64,000 nucleotides of DNA from Micromonospora sp. AMSO31t (GTDB lineage Bacteria; Actinomycetota; Actinomycetes; Mycobacteriales; Micromonosporaceae): the NCBI RefSeq assembly GCF_008868175.1, contig NZ_WBKT01000008.1, positions 1 to 64,000 on the forward strand, written 5' to 3'. The translations under genes and the position numbers were made by a program. The notes beneath the pieces are model-generated. The model was not told the DNA's origin. It saw only the letters and a program-made list of their open reading frames with translations, and did not search any database. Below are positions 7,933-16,013 of this stretch, one piece after another; within the stretch, counting starts at the first letter, position 1, and each line of letters begins with the position of its first letter.

Positions 7933-8823
7933 TCAGGCGGGGGTGGCGGCGGGCGCGACTCCGAGCAGCCCGGCCAGCCGGGCGGCGTCGCGCTGGGCCT
8001 GGTCGCCGCAGCAGTTGTTGAGCAGGACGTGCAGCTCGGCGCACTGGTCGGCGAGGTCGCGCAGCAGCACGGACCAGCGCCGCAGTTCCTCGTCGCCGTA
8101 GGCGTAGCGGAACTTCTCCTGCTTGTCGCCGCTCTCCCAGGCCGTGCTGTGCCCGTGGAACCGGACCACGGCCAGGTCGGCGGTGGCCACGAGGATCGGC
8201 GGCACCGAGGAGACGTGCCCCTGGGGCATGTCCACGCAGACGTAGCCCAGGCCGTGCTCCCGCAGGAAGGTCACGGTGTCGACCACGGCGTCCTCGGTGA
8301 ACCAGGAGGAGTGTCGCAGCTCGACGGTCACCGGCCGGGGCCGGCATCGCCGTGCCGCCGACAGGATCCGCTGCCGGGCCGCGTCGCCGCGGGCCAGCCA
8401 GGGTGGGAACTGCAGCAGCACGGCGCCGAGCCGGTCGGCCGCCGCGAGCGGCGCCAGCGCCGCGTGGAACCGGTCCCAGAGCGCGTCGTACGCCCCGGCG
8501 GGCAGGTCCCGCCAGCGGATCCGGCTCGGGCCACCGGCCGGGCGCAGGTCCCGGGGCAGCGCGTCGACCGGGGTGTGGTGGCCGGTGAAGAGGCGGAACG
8601 CCTTGACGTCGAAGGTGAAGCCCGGCGGGGTGGCGGCCGCCCAGCCCGCGGTGGTCTCCGGCGCCGGGATCGCGTAGTACGACGTGTCCGCCTCGACCAG
8701 ACCGAACCGTTCGGCGTACCAGCCGAGCCGGCCGGCCGGGGTGTTGACCGCACGGGGATACCAGCCGGAGCGGACCAGCATCTGGTCGGCCCAGGAGGAC
8801 GTGCCCACCTTGATGACACCCAT
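7933..8823 (-). CDS. DUF72 domain protein
   Basis: A 296-residue DUF72 protein, a TIM-barrel family of unknown reaction. It starts with the typical VGTSSWADQ strand and contains EADTSYYAIPA, GFTFDVKAFR, LGAVLLQFPPW, VTVELRHSSWF, VVRFHGHS and the late LHVLLNNCCGDQAQRDA, matching the conserved N-N-x-x-x-x-x-A motif. Length is usual for the family. ATG at 8823 gives a complete N-terminus, though no strong ribosome site is visible. The second DUF72 gene of the window (41948-42799) belongs to a visibly different branch, so this is not a recent duplication. Confidence 0.85.
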   Translation of the reverse strand: MGVIKVGTSSWADQMLVRSGWYPRAVNTPAGRLGWYAERFGLVEADTSYYAIPAPETTAGWAAATPPGFTFDVKAFRLFTGHHTPVDALPRDLRPAGGPSRIRWRDLPAGAYDALWDRFHAALAPLAAADRLGAVLLQFPPWLARGDAARQRILSAARRCRPRPVTVELRHSSWFTEDAVVDTVTFLREHGLGYVCVDMPQGHVSSVPPILVATADLAVVRFHGHSTAWESGDKQEKFRYAYGDEELRRWSVLLRDLADQCAELHVLLNNCCGDQAQRDAARLAGLLGVAPAATPA

Positions 8824-8941
8824 GTAATTCAGTGCACCGCGATCCGGACGAAACGGCAACTCGGGACGTCCGGTGTGGAGCCGGAAAGTGTCGGTGCCGG
8901 GTCGTACGGTGTCCCCCGTCCTCAAGCGAAAGGCGGGCGGC

Positions 8942-9448
8942 ATGAGCGTCTCCGACCAGGTCCTCACCGGCGAGCGGGCCGATCTGCGCACCACTCTCCA
9001 GCGACACCGCGGCCTCCTCCGGCAGACCGTGGCGGGTCTCGACGACGAGCAGGCCGCCAGGCGCAGCACGGCCAGCGAGCTCTGCCTCGGCGGCCTGGTC
9101 AAGCACGTGACCCTCTGCGAGCACCGGTGGATGCGGTTCGCGGTGGGCGGCGCCGAGGCGATGCAGAGCGAGCCGGTCGACTGGACCGGCCAGTTCCGGA
9201 TGACCGAGGGCGAGACGCTCGCCGGGCTGCTCGCCGAGTTCGACCGGGTGGCCGCCGAGACCGACGACCTGCTCGCCACGCTCGACCTCGACGCCGCGCA
9301 CCCGCTGCCCACCGCGCCCTGGTTCGAGCCGGGCGCAAGCTGGTCGGTGCGCCGGGTGCTGCTGCACCTCATCGCCGAGACCGCGCAGCACGCCGGCCAC
9401 GCCGACATCATCCGGGAGTCGATCGACGGGGCGAAGACCATGGGTTGA
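8942..9448 (+). CDS. DinB/DUF664 family protein
   Basis: A 168-residue four-helix protein of the DinB superfamily (DUF664 branch). Histidines suited to metal binding are in LVKHVTLCEHRWM and at the C-terminus in LLHLIAETAQHAGHADIIRE, which matches the family signature H-L-x-x-E-x-x-x-H-x-G-H-x-D-x-x-R. Members include bacillithiol/mycothiol-dependent S-transferases, and a thiol-transfer or detoxification role is possible. ATG 8942 follows CGAAAGGCGG. It is divergent from the DUF72 gene, 118 bases apart, and precedes a membrane protein on the same strand. Confidence 0.82.
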   Translation: MSVSDQVLTGERADLRTTLQRHRGLLRQTVAGLDDEQAARRSTASELCLGGLVKHVTLCEHRWMRFAVGGAEAMQSEPVDWTGQFRMTEGETLAGLLAEFDRVAAETDDLLATLDLDAAHPLPTAPWFEPGASWSVRRVLLHLIAETAQHAGHADIIRESIDGAKTMG

Positions 9449-9542
9449 CCGGCGCGCGGTGACCGACATCACCCGCCCTTCCGGTGCGGGCGGCGGGTTC
9501 CGGTGTGACGCCATGACCGGTGGCGGCGCTGAGGGACACGAG

Positions 9543-10373
9543 ATGAACGGACACCGCATGGACCAGGAGACCGCCGAGCGTCTGCTCGTCGGCACCGTCG
9601 CCGAGGCACCGGACGGTCCGCGGGTGCTCGTCCGGTTCCTCGCCGCCGTCCGCGCCGCTCCCCGCCCGCACGAACTCACCGGCGAGGGGGCGGCCGTCCA
9701 GGCGTTCCGCGTGGCGCGGGCCGGCGGCGCGGTCCCCGTGGCGGCGTCCCGTCCCCCGCGACGGCTCCACGCCGGGCTGCTCGGCGCCAAGCTCGCCCTG
9801 GCCGCCCTGCTCGCGACCGCGACCGGCGGTGTGGCCCTGGCCGCCGTCACCGGCAACCTGCCCGGCCCGACCCGCGGCGGTGGCGGCGCCGGCCTGACGC
9901 CGTCCCCCGGCGCCGGCACCGGCGGGCCGGCCACGCCGACCGTCGACCCGAGCCGCCCGAGCACACCTGTCCCCACCCCGACACCGCCCCCCGGTCCGAC
10001 CGACCGGTCGGCCAGTCCGTCCGCGCTGGCGGGGCTCTGCACCGCCTACCGGGCGAAGAACGGCGCGGACCGGGGGCGCGCCCTGGAGGCGCCGCCCTTC
10101 GCCGCCCTGGTCGCGGCCGCCGGCGGACCGGACCGGGTCCCCGGTTACTGCGACGGGCTGCTGCACGGCAAGGACGAGGCGAGCGCTGGCAGCCCGACAC
10201 CGCCCACGCCGAGCGCCGACCCGACGCAACCCCCCGGCACCGGACCGACCACCCGCCTCACCGGTCGGCCCGAGCCCACCTCCAGCGCCCCGACGGCCGG
10301 TCTCGCGCCGACCACCCGGCCGGGCAAGCCGCCGGCGCGGACGCCCGCGTCGGTCCGCCCCTCCCGGCGCTGA
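9543..10373 (+). CDS. Single-pass membrane protein with Pro/Thr-rich outer region, anti-sigma-like layout
   Basis: A 276-residue protein of unknown function. About 80 N-terminal residues are cytoplasmic (MDQETAERLLVGTV...), followed by one membrane helix (LLGAKLALAALLATATGGVA) and a long outer region rich in Pro, Thr, Ser and Gly with a small folded part containing LAGLCTAYRAKNGA and a second Cys (VPGYCDGLLHGKD). The layout resembles membrane anti-sigma factors but no sigma gene adjoins. ATG at 9543 is preferred to the GTG at 9459 because GAGGGACACG precedes it. A disulfide between the two cysteines is plausible. Not identifiable further. Confidence 0.7.
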   Translation: MNGHRMDQETAERLLVGTVAEAPDGPRVLVRFLAAVRAAPRPHELTGEGAAVQAFRVARAGGAVPVAASRPPRRLHAGLLGAKLALAALLATATGGVALAAVTGNLPGPTRGGGGAGLTPSPGAGTGGPATPTVDPSRPSTPVPTPTPPPGPTDRSASPSALAGLCTAYRAKNGADRGRALEAPPFAALVAAAGGPDRVPGYCDGLLHGKDEASAGSPTPPTPSADPTQPPGTGPTTRLTGRPEPTSSAPTAGLAPTTRPGKPPARTPASVRPSRR

Positions 10374-10426
10374 CCCCTCGCCCCGCCGGCGGGCGCTCGT
10401 CCGGCGATCGCCACCGGACGGGCTGG

Positions 10427-10432
10427 TAGCGT
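10427..10432 (+). promoter_or_regulatory. -10 hexamer TAGCGT, leaderless start for 10439
   Basis: TAGCGT ends six bases before the GTG at 10439 and there is no ribosome site. This suggests a leaderless transcript. Confidence 0.5.
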
Positions 10433-10438
10433 GCGCCG

Positions 10439-11137
10439 GTGACTCCGCGGCGTCGCCGACTGGCGATCCCCTTCCGCCTGGCCGTCGTGGTCGGCGTGGT
10501 GGCCGGCATTATGCTCACCGCGCTCGGCCCGGCCACGGTGACCGGCCTGCTGCCGTACTTCACCATCCAGAGCAACGTGGCGGTCGGCGTCTTCGCGGGC
10601 TACGCCGCCTGGCGGGCCTGGCAGGGCCGCCCGGAGCCGCCGAGCGTGCTCAAGGGCGCCGTGACCCTCTACATCGCCATCACCGGCACCGTCTACCACC
10701 TGGTGCTGGCAAACCCGGCCAGCCCGTTCGCGATGGTCCAGCCGCACCGCGGGCCGGGCGAGTGGTGGGGCAACCAGTTCCTGCACACCGTGGTGCCGCT
10801 GCTGGCCGTCGCCGACTGGGCGCTGTTCGACCGGCGTGGCCGGCTGCGCCCCCGGTACGCCGCGTGGTGGCTGGCATTCCCGGTCGGGTACCTCGGTTTC
10901 GCCCTGGTGCGGGGCCTGGTCGTGCACCGCTACCCGTACCCGTTCCTCGACGTCGCCCAGCTCGGCTACGGCGGCGTGGGGCTCAGCGCGCTCTTCTTCG
11001 CCGTCGCGTTCTGGCTGCTCGGCCTCCTCTTCGTGGGCGTCGACCGGGGGCTGGCCGGGCGGGTCCGCGGCGTGCCGGCCGAGCCGGCCCCGGCGCCGGC
11101 CGTCGCACCGGAGGAGAGCGCGGCCGGGCCCCGCTGA
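10439..11137 (+). CDS. Pr6Pr-family membrane protein
   Basis: A 232-residue polytopic protein with about six membrane helices (for example LAVVVGVVAGIMLTAL, GAVTLYIAITGTVYHLVLA, HTVVPLLAVADWALF, GVGLSALFFAVAFWLLGLLF). The FTIQSNVAVGVFAGYA and NQFLHTVVPLL segments, with conserved N and H positions, fit the Pr6Pr family, distantly related to androgen-induced FAR-17a/AIG1 serine hydrolases. A soluble tail rich in Ala and Pro ends the protein. Function in bacteria is unknown. The GTG start follows a TAGCGT hexamer at leaderless distance. A hairpin separates it from the convergent debranching-type gene. Confidence 0.8.
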   Translation: MTPRRRRLAIPFRLAVVVGVVAGIMLTALGPATVTGLLPYFTIQSNVAVGVFAGYAAWRAWQGRPEPPSVLKGAVTLYIAITGTVYHLVLANPASPFAMVQPHRGPGEWWGNQFLHTVVPLLAVADWALFDRRGRLRPRYAAWWLAFPVGYLGFALVRGLVVHRYPYPFLDVAQLGYGGVGLSALFFAVAFWLLGLLFVGVDRGLAGRVRGVPAEPAPAPAVAPEESAAGPR

Positions 11138-11164
11138 CCGGCGGCGACGGAGCGGTCGCCGGTC
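11136..11164. terminator. Hairpin between convergent genes
   Basis: GACCGGCG (11136-11143) pairs with CGCCGGTC (11157-11164), with an alternative inner pairing GGCGAC/GTCGCC. It overlaps both stop codons, so it may serve both directions. Confidence 0.5.
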
Positions 11165-13247
11165 ACCCGGCGCCGAGCCGCTGGCCGATCGCGCCGCCGA
11201 CCCGGACCCGCCGTGCGGTGGTGCGGTCGCGGCCGTAGGCGTCGGCCCGCCCCCAGCGCCCCGGCACGTCCAGCAGCTCGATCCGGCCGTAGCCGTCGGG
11301 GACGTACGGATTCACCAGCAGGTTCTCCCCGCACGGGCGCAGCCCCAGCATGGTGCCGAGCAGCATCAGCAGGCCGCCGGAGGCCCACGACTGCGGCCGG
11401 CCGGCCACCGGCAGCTGGACCGGGTACTTGGTGACCTCGCGCGGGTAGCCGGCGATCACCTCCGGAACCGAGCCGCCGAGCGTCTCCACCGCGGCGAACA
11501 TGCCGGCCGCGACCTGGGCCGCCTCGGCGTCGTACCCGTAGCGGCGCAGGCCCGCCGCGACGAGCGCGTTGTCCGACGGCCAGACCGCGCCGAGGTGCGC
11601 CCCGACCGGGTTGTACGGCCGCTGCCCCGTGGCGTAGGTGCGCACCCCCCAGCCGGAGAACAGTTCGGGGCCGCACAGGTGCGCGGCCAGCGCGTCGGCC
11701 CGCTCCGGCTCGACGATGCCACTCCAGAGCAGGAGCCCGAGATTGGAGGTGAGCGCGTCGACCGGCTCCCCGTCCGGGGTCAGGGCCAGCGCGTAGTAGC
11801 CCCGGTGCGGCAGCCAGAAGTCCCGGTTGAACCGCTCGCGCAGCCGTGCGGCCTCGGCCTCCAGCCGGTCGGCGTAACCGGGGTCGCCCCAGAACTCCCG
11901 GGCCAGCCGGGCGCCGCGGATCTTCGCGTCGTAGGCGTACCCCTGCAGCTCGCAGGTCGCCCGCGGGTACGGCGGCGGGACGGCGTCCCGGTCGACGATG
12001 GCCTCCGGCGAGTTGCGCCAGGTCTGGTTGGCCACCCCGTTGACCGTGTTGCGCGGCTGGTAGCGGACGTAGCCGTCGCCGCACGCGTCGCCGTACTCGT
12101 CGAGCCAGTCCAGCGCCATCCGGGCCGGGTGACGCAGTTGCCGGACCAGGTCGGCGTCGCCGGACCAGCGCTCGTACTCGTCGAGCAGGATCACGAACAG
12201 CGGCGTGGTGTCGGCCGCGCCGTAGTACGCCCCGGTGGGCTGCTCGTCGAAGGCGGCCGACTCGCCGTACCGCAGCTCGGCCAGGATCTTCCCGGGCTCC
12301 TCGTCGTGGTGGTCGTCGAGCTGCCCGCCCTGGAGCAGGGCGAGCAGGCGCAACGTCGCCGGGGTGAGCTCCGGGGTGAACGGCAGCGTCTCCAGGCAGG
12401 TGACGAGGGCGTCCCGGCCGTAGACCGCCATGGCCCAGGGCAGCCCACCCACCGGCACCCGATCGGTGTACGACAGCGGCTGGTACCGCAACGAGGCCAG
12501 GTCGGTCAGCGCCTGTTCGTACGCCGTCGTCAGCGCCTCCCGCTCGGCGACGAGCTGCGGCGCGTGGTCGAACCAGCGGGCCAGGTCCTCGCGCATGTCC
12601 TGGCGGATGTGCCGGCGGTGGGCCTCGAGGCTGGACCGCAGGTCCCGCCCCCCGGCGCCGTGAATGATCATGCCGATGTGCAGGTCGGTGTGCCAGGCGC
12701 CGTTCGGGGCGACGCGGATCCGGAAGGTCATGCCCCGCTGGTCGACCTCCACGGGCGCGGTGCTGGAGACGACGGTCTCCCGGCCGAACCGGTCCCGCTC
12801 GTAGCAGATCCTCAGCTGTCGCTGGTCCGCGTCGGCGACGACCACCGGCCGGCGCGGCCCGGGCCGGAGGATCTCGGCGGTGTCGGCGAAGTCGCTGCCG
12901 ATCTCCATCCGCACGGTGAACTCGGCGGGCTCGGCGGAATGGTTGAACACGGTGAGCCGCTCGTTGAAGCTGTCGTCGATGGACCGGTGCCGGAGCACCG
13001 AGACGTCGGCGTCCACGTAGTGGCTGGCGGCGCCCGGAACCAGCACGAACCGGGTCTCGAAGTAGGCCAGCTCGTCCCGGGACAGCGCGTTCAGCCGTTC
13101 CCCGTCGACGGTGAGCACCCAGCGGGACAGGAAGCGGGTGTCGAACGAGAACAGCCCGATCGGGGCGTACGGCTCGATCTCCATGTCGCCCTGCGCGTCG
13201 CTGAGCGCGAAGGTGTTGCCGGCGAGGACGGCCACCAGTTCCTTCAT
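11163..13247 (-). CDS. Glycogen debranching-type enzyme (amylo-alpha-1,6-glucosidase family)
   Basis: A 694-residue protein with a beta-sandwich N-terminal glycogen-debranching domain (residues about 1-200, from MKELVAVLAGNTFALSDAQGD) and an (alpha/alpha)6 toroid typical of GH63/GH133-like amylo-1,6-glucosidases (YGRDALVTCLETLPFTPELT, NQTWRNSPEAIVDRD, LTSNLGLLLWSGIVEPERAD, GVRTYATGQRPYNPVGAHLGAVWPSDNALVA). It probably cleaves a branched alpha-glucan or a related glycoside in the cytoplasm; no signal peptide is seen. Its ATG overlaps the stop of the SCP2 gene upstream on the same strand (ATGA), so the two are translationally coupled. Confidence 0.85.
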   Translation of the reverse strand: MKELVAVLAGNTFALSDAQGDMEIEPYAPIGLFSFDTRFLSRWVLTVDGERLNALSRDELAYFETRFVLVPGAASHYVDADVSVLRHRSIDDSFNERLTVFNHSAEPAEFTVRMEIGSDFADTAEILRPGPRRPVVVADADQRQLRICYERDRFGRETVVSSTAPVEVDQRGMTFRIRVAPNGAWHTDLHIGMIIHGAGGRDLRSSLEAHRRHIRQDMREDLARWFDHAPQLVAEREALTTAYEQALTDLASLRYQPLSYTDRVPVGGLPWAMAVYGRDALVTCLETLPFTPELTPATLRLLALLQGGQLDDHHDEEPGKILAELRYGESAAFDEQPTGAYYGAADTTPLFVILLDEYERWSGDADLVRQLRHPARMALDWLDEYGDACGDGYVRYQPRNTVNGVANQTWRNSPEAIVDRDAVPPPYPRATCELQGYAYDAKIRGARLAREFWGDPGYADRLEAEAARLRERFNRDFWLPHRGYYALALTPDGEPVDALTSNLGLLLWSGIVEPERADALAAHLCGPELFSGWGVRTYATGQRPYNPVGAHLGAVWPSDNALVAAGLRRYGYDAEAAQVAAGMFAAVETLGGSVPEVIAGYPREVTKYPVQLPVAGRPQSWASGGLLMLLGTMLGLRPCGENLLVNPYVPDGYGRIELLDVPGRWGRADAYGRDRTTARRVRVGGAIGQRLGAG

Positions 13248-13624
13248 CGCGTCCCCACCCGGGCGCAGCCCACCTCGCGGGGGTGCCGGGCGTCGGGCGG
13301 GCCCGGGAAGAGCCGGCGCAGCGACGGCAGCAGCCGCAGGTCGCCCTGCACGGTGAAGTCGTTGCGCAGCAGCTCCGCAATCATGTGCAGCCGGCCGGCG
13401 GCGACCCGGTCGAACACCTCCCGGTCGGCGCGGACCACCAGGTCGGCCTCCTCCGCCAGGCGGGCCACCCGGACCTCCTGCTGGTCGATCGTCAGATACC
13501 AGTGTTCGGTCCGCGCCCCCTCGCGCAGGTCCAGCCGGATCGTGCCGCCGGTGGTCTCCGGCAGTTCGGGGTGCCGGCCGGCGACCTGCCGGGCCAGGTA
13601 CTCCTCCGCCGCCGAGGCGCTCAT
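13244..13624 (-). CDS. SCP2-type sterol carrier fold protein
   Basis: A 126-residue protein with an SCP2 fold pattern: TIRLDLREGARTEHWYLTID, ADLVVRADREVFDRVAAGRL and LLRNDFTVQGDLRLLPSLRR correspond to the family's ADv-x-F-x-x-x-x-G-k and G-x-l-x-x-x-G-D-x-x-l signatures. Such domains bind lipids or form the tail of actinobacterial acetyltransferases and aminotransferases. Its stop overlaps the start of the debranching-type enzyme, an unusual partner. GGGAGGGACCC-like ribosome sequence precedes ATG 13624. A perfect palindrome lies upstream in the divergent intergenic region. Confidence 0.75.
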   Translation of the reverse strand: MSASAAEEYLARQVAGRHPELPETTGGTIRLDLREGARTEHWYLTIDQQEVRVARLAEEADLVVRADREVFDRVAAGRLHMIAELLRNDFTVQGDLRLLPSLRRLFPGPPDARHPREVGCARVGTR

Positions 13625-13709
13625 GGGTCCCTCCCCGTGTCGTCGTTCACGGCCGGTCGCCGGGCGGCTTCGCCCCGCTCCGGCAGGGTCCCCACCGGTC
13701 GGGTGAGCT

Positions 13710-13734
13710 CAACTCACCCCGTCGGGGTGAGTTG
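13710..13734. promoter_or_regulatory. 25-base palindrome between divergent genes, operator candidate
   Basis: CAACTCACCCC (13710-13720) and GGGGTGAGTTG (13724-13734) are perfect reverse complements around GTC. It lies between the SCP2 start (13624) and the hydrolase start (13779), so it is more likely an operator than a terminator. A partial third copy, GGGTGAG, is at 13701-13707. Confidence 0.6.
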
Positions 13735-13778
13735 GGCGGTGCGCCGCGGCGGAAGTCGGGTACTGCGGAGGAATGGGG

Positions 13779-14753
13779 ATGACCGGGGACACCACGACGG
13801 ACCGGGTGCTCGCCGCGCTGCTGGCCATGCAGCGCCAGTCCTGGGAGCAGGGGGTGACCGGGCACGCCCTGCTCGACCTCGGGCTCGGCGAGCTGGCCCT
13901 GCTGGTCGCCGACGCGGCGGTGACCCGGCAGCACCCGGACGGGCGGCTCGGCGACGTGTCCGGCGAGGCCGGCGCTGTCAACGGCGCGGCCTGCGGCGAG
14001 GCGGTCCGCCACGCGGCCACGACCGACGGGGACCCCCGCTACGCCGCCGCCCTGGACGCGCAGCTCGACTGGCTGGTCGCCCGGGCGCCCCGGGCCGCCG
14101 ACGGCACCCTGTTCCACCTGCTCGACAGTCGCCAGGTGTGGGCGGACACGGTCTACATGGTGGTGCCGCTGCTCGCGCTGGCCGGCCGGACGGACCTGGC
14201 GGCCGCGCAGGTCGAGGGGCACCGCCGGCGGTTGTTCGACCCGCGCACCGGCCTCTACGCGGCCCGCTGGGACGAGGACCGAGGCGAGCTGGACCAGCCG
14301 CGACCCTGGGGCACCGGCAACGGCTGGGTGGTGGCCGGGATCGCCCGGGCGCTGCGCCTCGCGCCGGACTGGCCGGCGGGGTCCCGCACCGAGCTGGCCG
14401 GGCACGCCCGCACGGTGCTGGACGCCTGCCTGGCCCACCGGACCGACGACGGGCTCTTCCCCGACGTGCTCGACGACCCCGGCTCGTTCCGGGAGGCGAA
14501 CACCGCGCAGCTCCTCGCGTACGCGGCGCTGACCGGGGTGGCCGACGGCTGGCTGCCGGCGCCCTGGCTGGCCACCGGCGCGGAGCTGCTGGCCGCCGCC
14601 GGCCGGCGGGTCGACCGCCACGGTCGGGTCACCGGGGTGAGCGGCGCGCCGGACTTCACGGCGCCGGGCACCTCCCCCGAGGCGCAGGCGTTCCACCTGC
14701 TCGGGCACGCCGCGCTGCGCGGCGCCCGCGCGGCCGTCAGCCCCGCTGGATGA
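13779..14753 (+). CDS. Six-hairpin glycoside hydrolase, GH88/GH105-like
   Basis: A 324-residue (alpha/alpha)6-barrel protein. Conserved pieces are MQRQSWEQGVTGHALLDLG, VNGAACGEAVRHAA, QVWADTVYMVVPLLALAG, GLYAARWDEDRGEL, RPWGTGNGWVVAGIARAL and SGAPDFTAPGTSPEAQAF. The pattern fits unsaturated rhamnogalacturonyl/glucuronyl hydrolase relatives. There is no signal peptide, so it would act on imported oligosaccharides. Two ATGs are possible; 13779 is chosen because GGAGGA is seven bases before it but directly abuts 13773. It overlaps the convergent DinB gene by 17 bases. The upstream palindrome may control it and the divergent SCP2/debranching pair. Confidence 0.78.
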   Translation: MTGDTTTDRVLAALLAMQRQSWEQGVTGHALLDLGLGELALLVADAAVTRQHPDGRLGDVSGEAGAVNGAACGEAVRHAATTDGDPRYAAALDAQLDWLVARAPRAADGTLFHLLDSRQVWADTVYMVVPLLALAGRTDLAAAQVEGHRRRLFDPRTGLYAARWDEDRGELDQPRPWGTGNGWVVAGIARALRLAPDWPAGSRTELAGHARTVLDACLAHRTDDGLFPDVLDDPGSFREANTAQLLAYAALTGVADGWLPAPWLATGAELLAAAGRRVDRHGRVTGVSGAPDFTAPGTSPEAQAFHLLGHAALRGARAAVSPAG

Positions 14754-15246
14754 GCCCGCGCACGTAGGCGGCCTGGCCGACGTGCTGGAGGTCGTCGTCC
14801 AGCACGCTCACCAGCCGCACCCCGAGCGTGACGGGCGGGTCCCAGTTCTCGTCGACCACCCGGTCCAGGTCGGCCGGGCGCAGCCCGCGCAGGTACGCCC
14901 GGGTCCGGTCCACCACCGCCCGGTGGTAGTCGAGCAGCACCCCGCCGTCCTCCGGCCGCACCCGGGCGATCTGCTCGGGGCCGTGCCCGTAGCCGGTGTC
15001 GTCCGGGTCGGCGGCCAGCCCGCAGCGCCCCGCCCAGTCGCCGCCGACCCAGAGCTGCTCCTCCCCCAGCACGTCGCTGACGTGGTGGTCCTGGATGCGG
15101 GTGAGGTGCCAGACCAGCCAGCCCACCGGGTTCGCCCCGGCGGCCGGGGGCTGCCGCAACTGTTCCGGGCTCAGCCCGTCCAGCGCCCCCGCCACCAGGT
15201 CGGGCAGCCGGCCGTACGCCTCGGTCAGCAGGTCGTTCACGTCCAC
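14737..15246 (-). CDS. DinB/DUF664 family protein (second copy)
   Basis: A 169-residue DinB superfamily protein. It begins VDVNDLLTEAYGRLPDLVAG and has family helices PVGWLVWHLTRIQDHHVSDV (first metal-ligand region) and LDDDLQHVGQAAYVRGLIQR near the C-terminus. It contains a conserved tryptophan segment WDPPVTLGVRLVSV. GTG 15246 is preferred, with GGAGGA 11 bases upstream; GTG at 15255 is an alternative. Such proteins are thiol-dependent transferases or hydrolases in some bacteria. It differs clearly from the 8942-9448 protein. It is convergent with the hydrolase to its left and divergent from the RNA-ligase-like gene to its right. Confidence 0.8.
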   Translation of the reverse strand: MDVNDLLTEAYGRLPDLVAGALDGLSPEQLRQPPAAGANPVGWLVWHLTRIQDHHVSDVLGEEQLWVGGDWAGRCGLAADPDDTGYGHGPEQIARVRPEDGGVLLDYHRAVVDRTRAYLRGLRPADLDRVVDENWDPPVTLGVRLVSVLDDDLQHVGQAAYVRGLIQRG

Positions 15247-15320
15247 GGGTCCCACGCTCCTCCGCCGTCGGTGCCACCGGGGGCAGTACCGCCCAGGCCG
15301 GGCGGCAAACCTCACCCCCT

Positions 15321-15326
15321 TAGGGT
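15321..15326 (+). promoter_or_regulatory. -10 hexamer TAGGGT, leaderless start for 15334
   Basis: TAGGGT ends seven bases before the GTG at 15334, with no ribosome site in between. Confidence 0.5.
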
Positions 15327-15333
15327 TGATCGT

Positions 15334-15849
15334 GTGGTCGCGGCGCTGGAGCTGTATCTCGACACCGACGCCACTCGGCGGATCCGGGTGCTCTGGGACG
15401 CGTTGGAGGCCGAGGGCGTGCAGAGCATGAGGTCGCTGCTGGAGCAGCGGCACCGGCCGCACGTCTCGCTGGCGGTCGCGCCGCGTCTCGACCCGCACCG
15501 GGTCGCCGAGGCGCTCGCCGGGATGGTGGTGGCCGCCCCGCTGCGGCTGGAGTTCCAGCACGCCGGGCAGTTCGTCGGGCGGGTCCTCTGGCTCGGGCCG
15601 GCCCCCACGCCGGAGCTGCTGGCCCACCACGGCGCGGTGCACGAGCGGCTGACCCGCGCCGGCATCGGTCTGGTGGAGCACTACCAGCCGGGCCGCTGGG
15701 TGCCCCACTGCACGCTGTCCATGCGGGTGCCGAACGCGCTGATGGCCGCGGCGGTGCGCCGCTGCCTGGAGGTGCTCCCGGTGACCGCCACGGTGGTCGG
15801 CGCCGCCGTCACCGACCACGCCCGGGGCATCTCCCACCCGCTCGACTGA
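15334..15849 (+). CDS. 2'-5' RNA ligase family protein (2H phosphoesterase)
   Basis: A 171-residue protein of the 2H phosphoesterase superfamily. The two catalytic tetrapeptide motifs are HVSL (from His43) and HCTL (from His125), with the usual spacing of about 80 residues. ThpR-like members ligate or cleave 2'-5' RNA linkages and 2',3'-cyclic phosphates; the physiological substrate is unknown. GTG 15334 is chosen because it follows a TAGGGT hexamer at leaderless distance and gives a compact domain. It is flanked by unrelated genes and appears monocistronic. Confidence 0.85.
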   Translation: MVAALELYLDTDATRRIRVLWDALEAEGVQSMRSLLEQRHRPHVSLAVAPRLDPHRVAEALAGMVVAAPLRLEFQHAGQFVGRVLWLGPAPTPELLAHHGAVHERLTRAGIGLVEHYQPGRWVPHCTLSMRVPNALMAAAVRRCLEVLPVTATVVGAAVTDHARGISHPLD

Positions 15850-16013
15850 CTCCCACCCCTCGCGCACGGGCACCGGGTTTTGCGCCATCTGCCGCCGCTG
15901 ATGACGATGCCGCCAGACCGACGCAAGCTGGTAAAAGAGCAGGTCAAAGCCGTCCTGGCCACCCGAGGACGTGCGGCCGGAGCGCCCACGAGCACGCCTG
16001 AAGGAGTCATCCC

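Noticed and set aside
10381..10400. CCCGCCGGCGGG palindrome after the 9543 gene as terminator
   Set aside because: A 12-base self-complementary run without loop; common by chance in such G+C-rich DNA.
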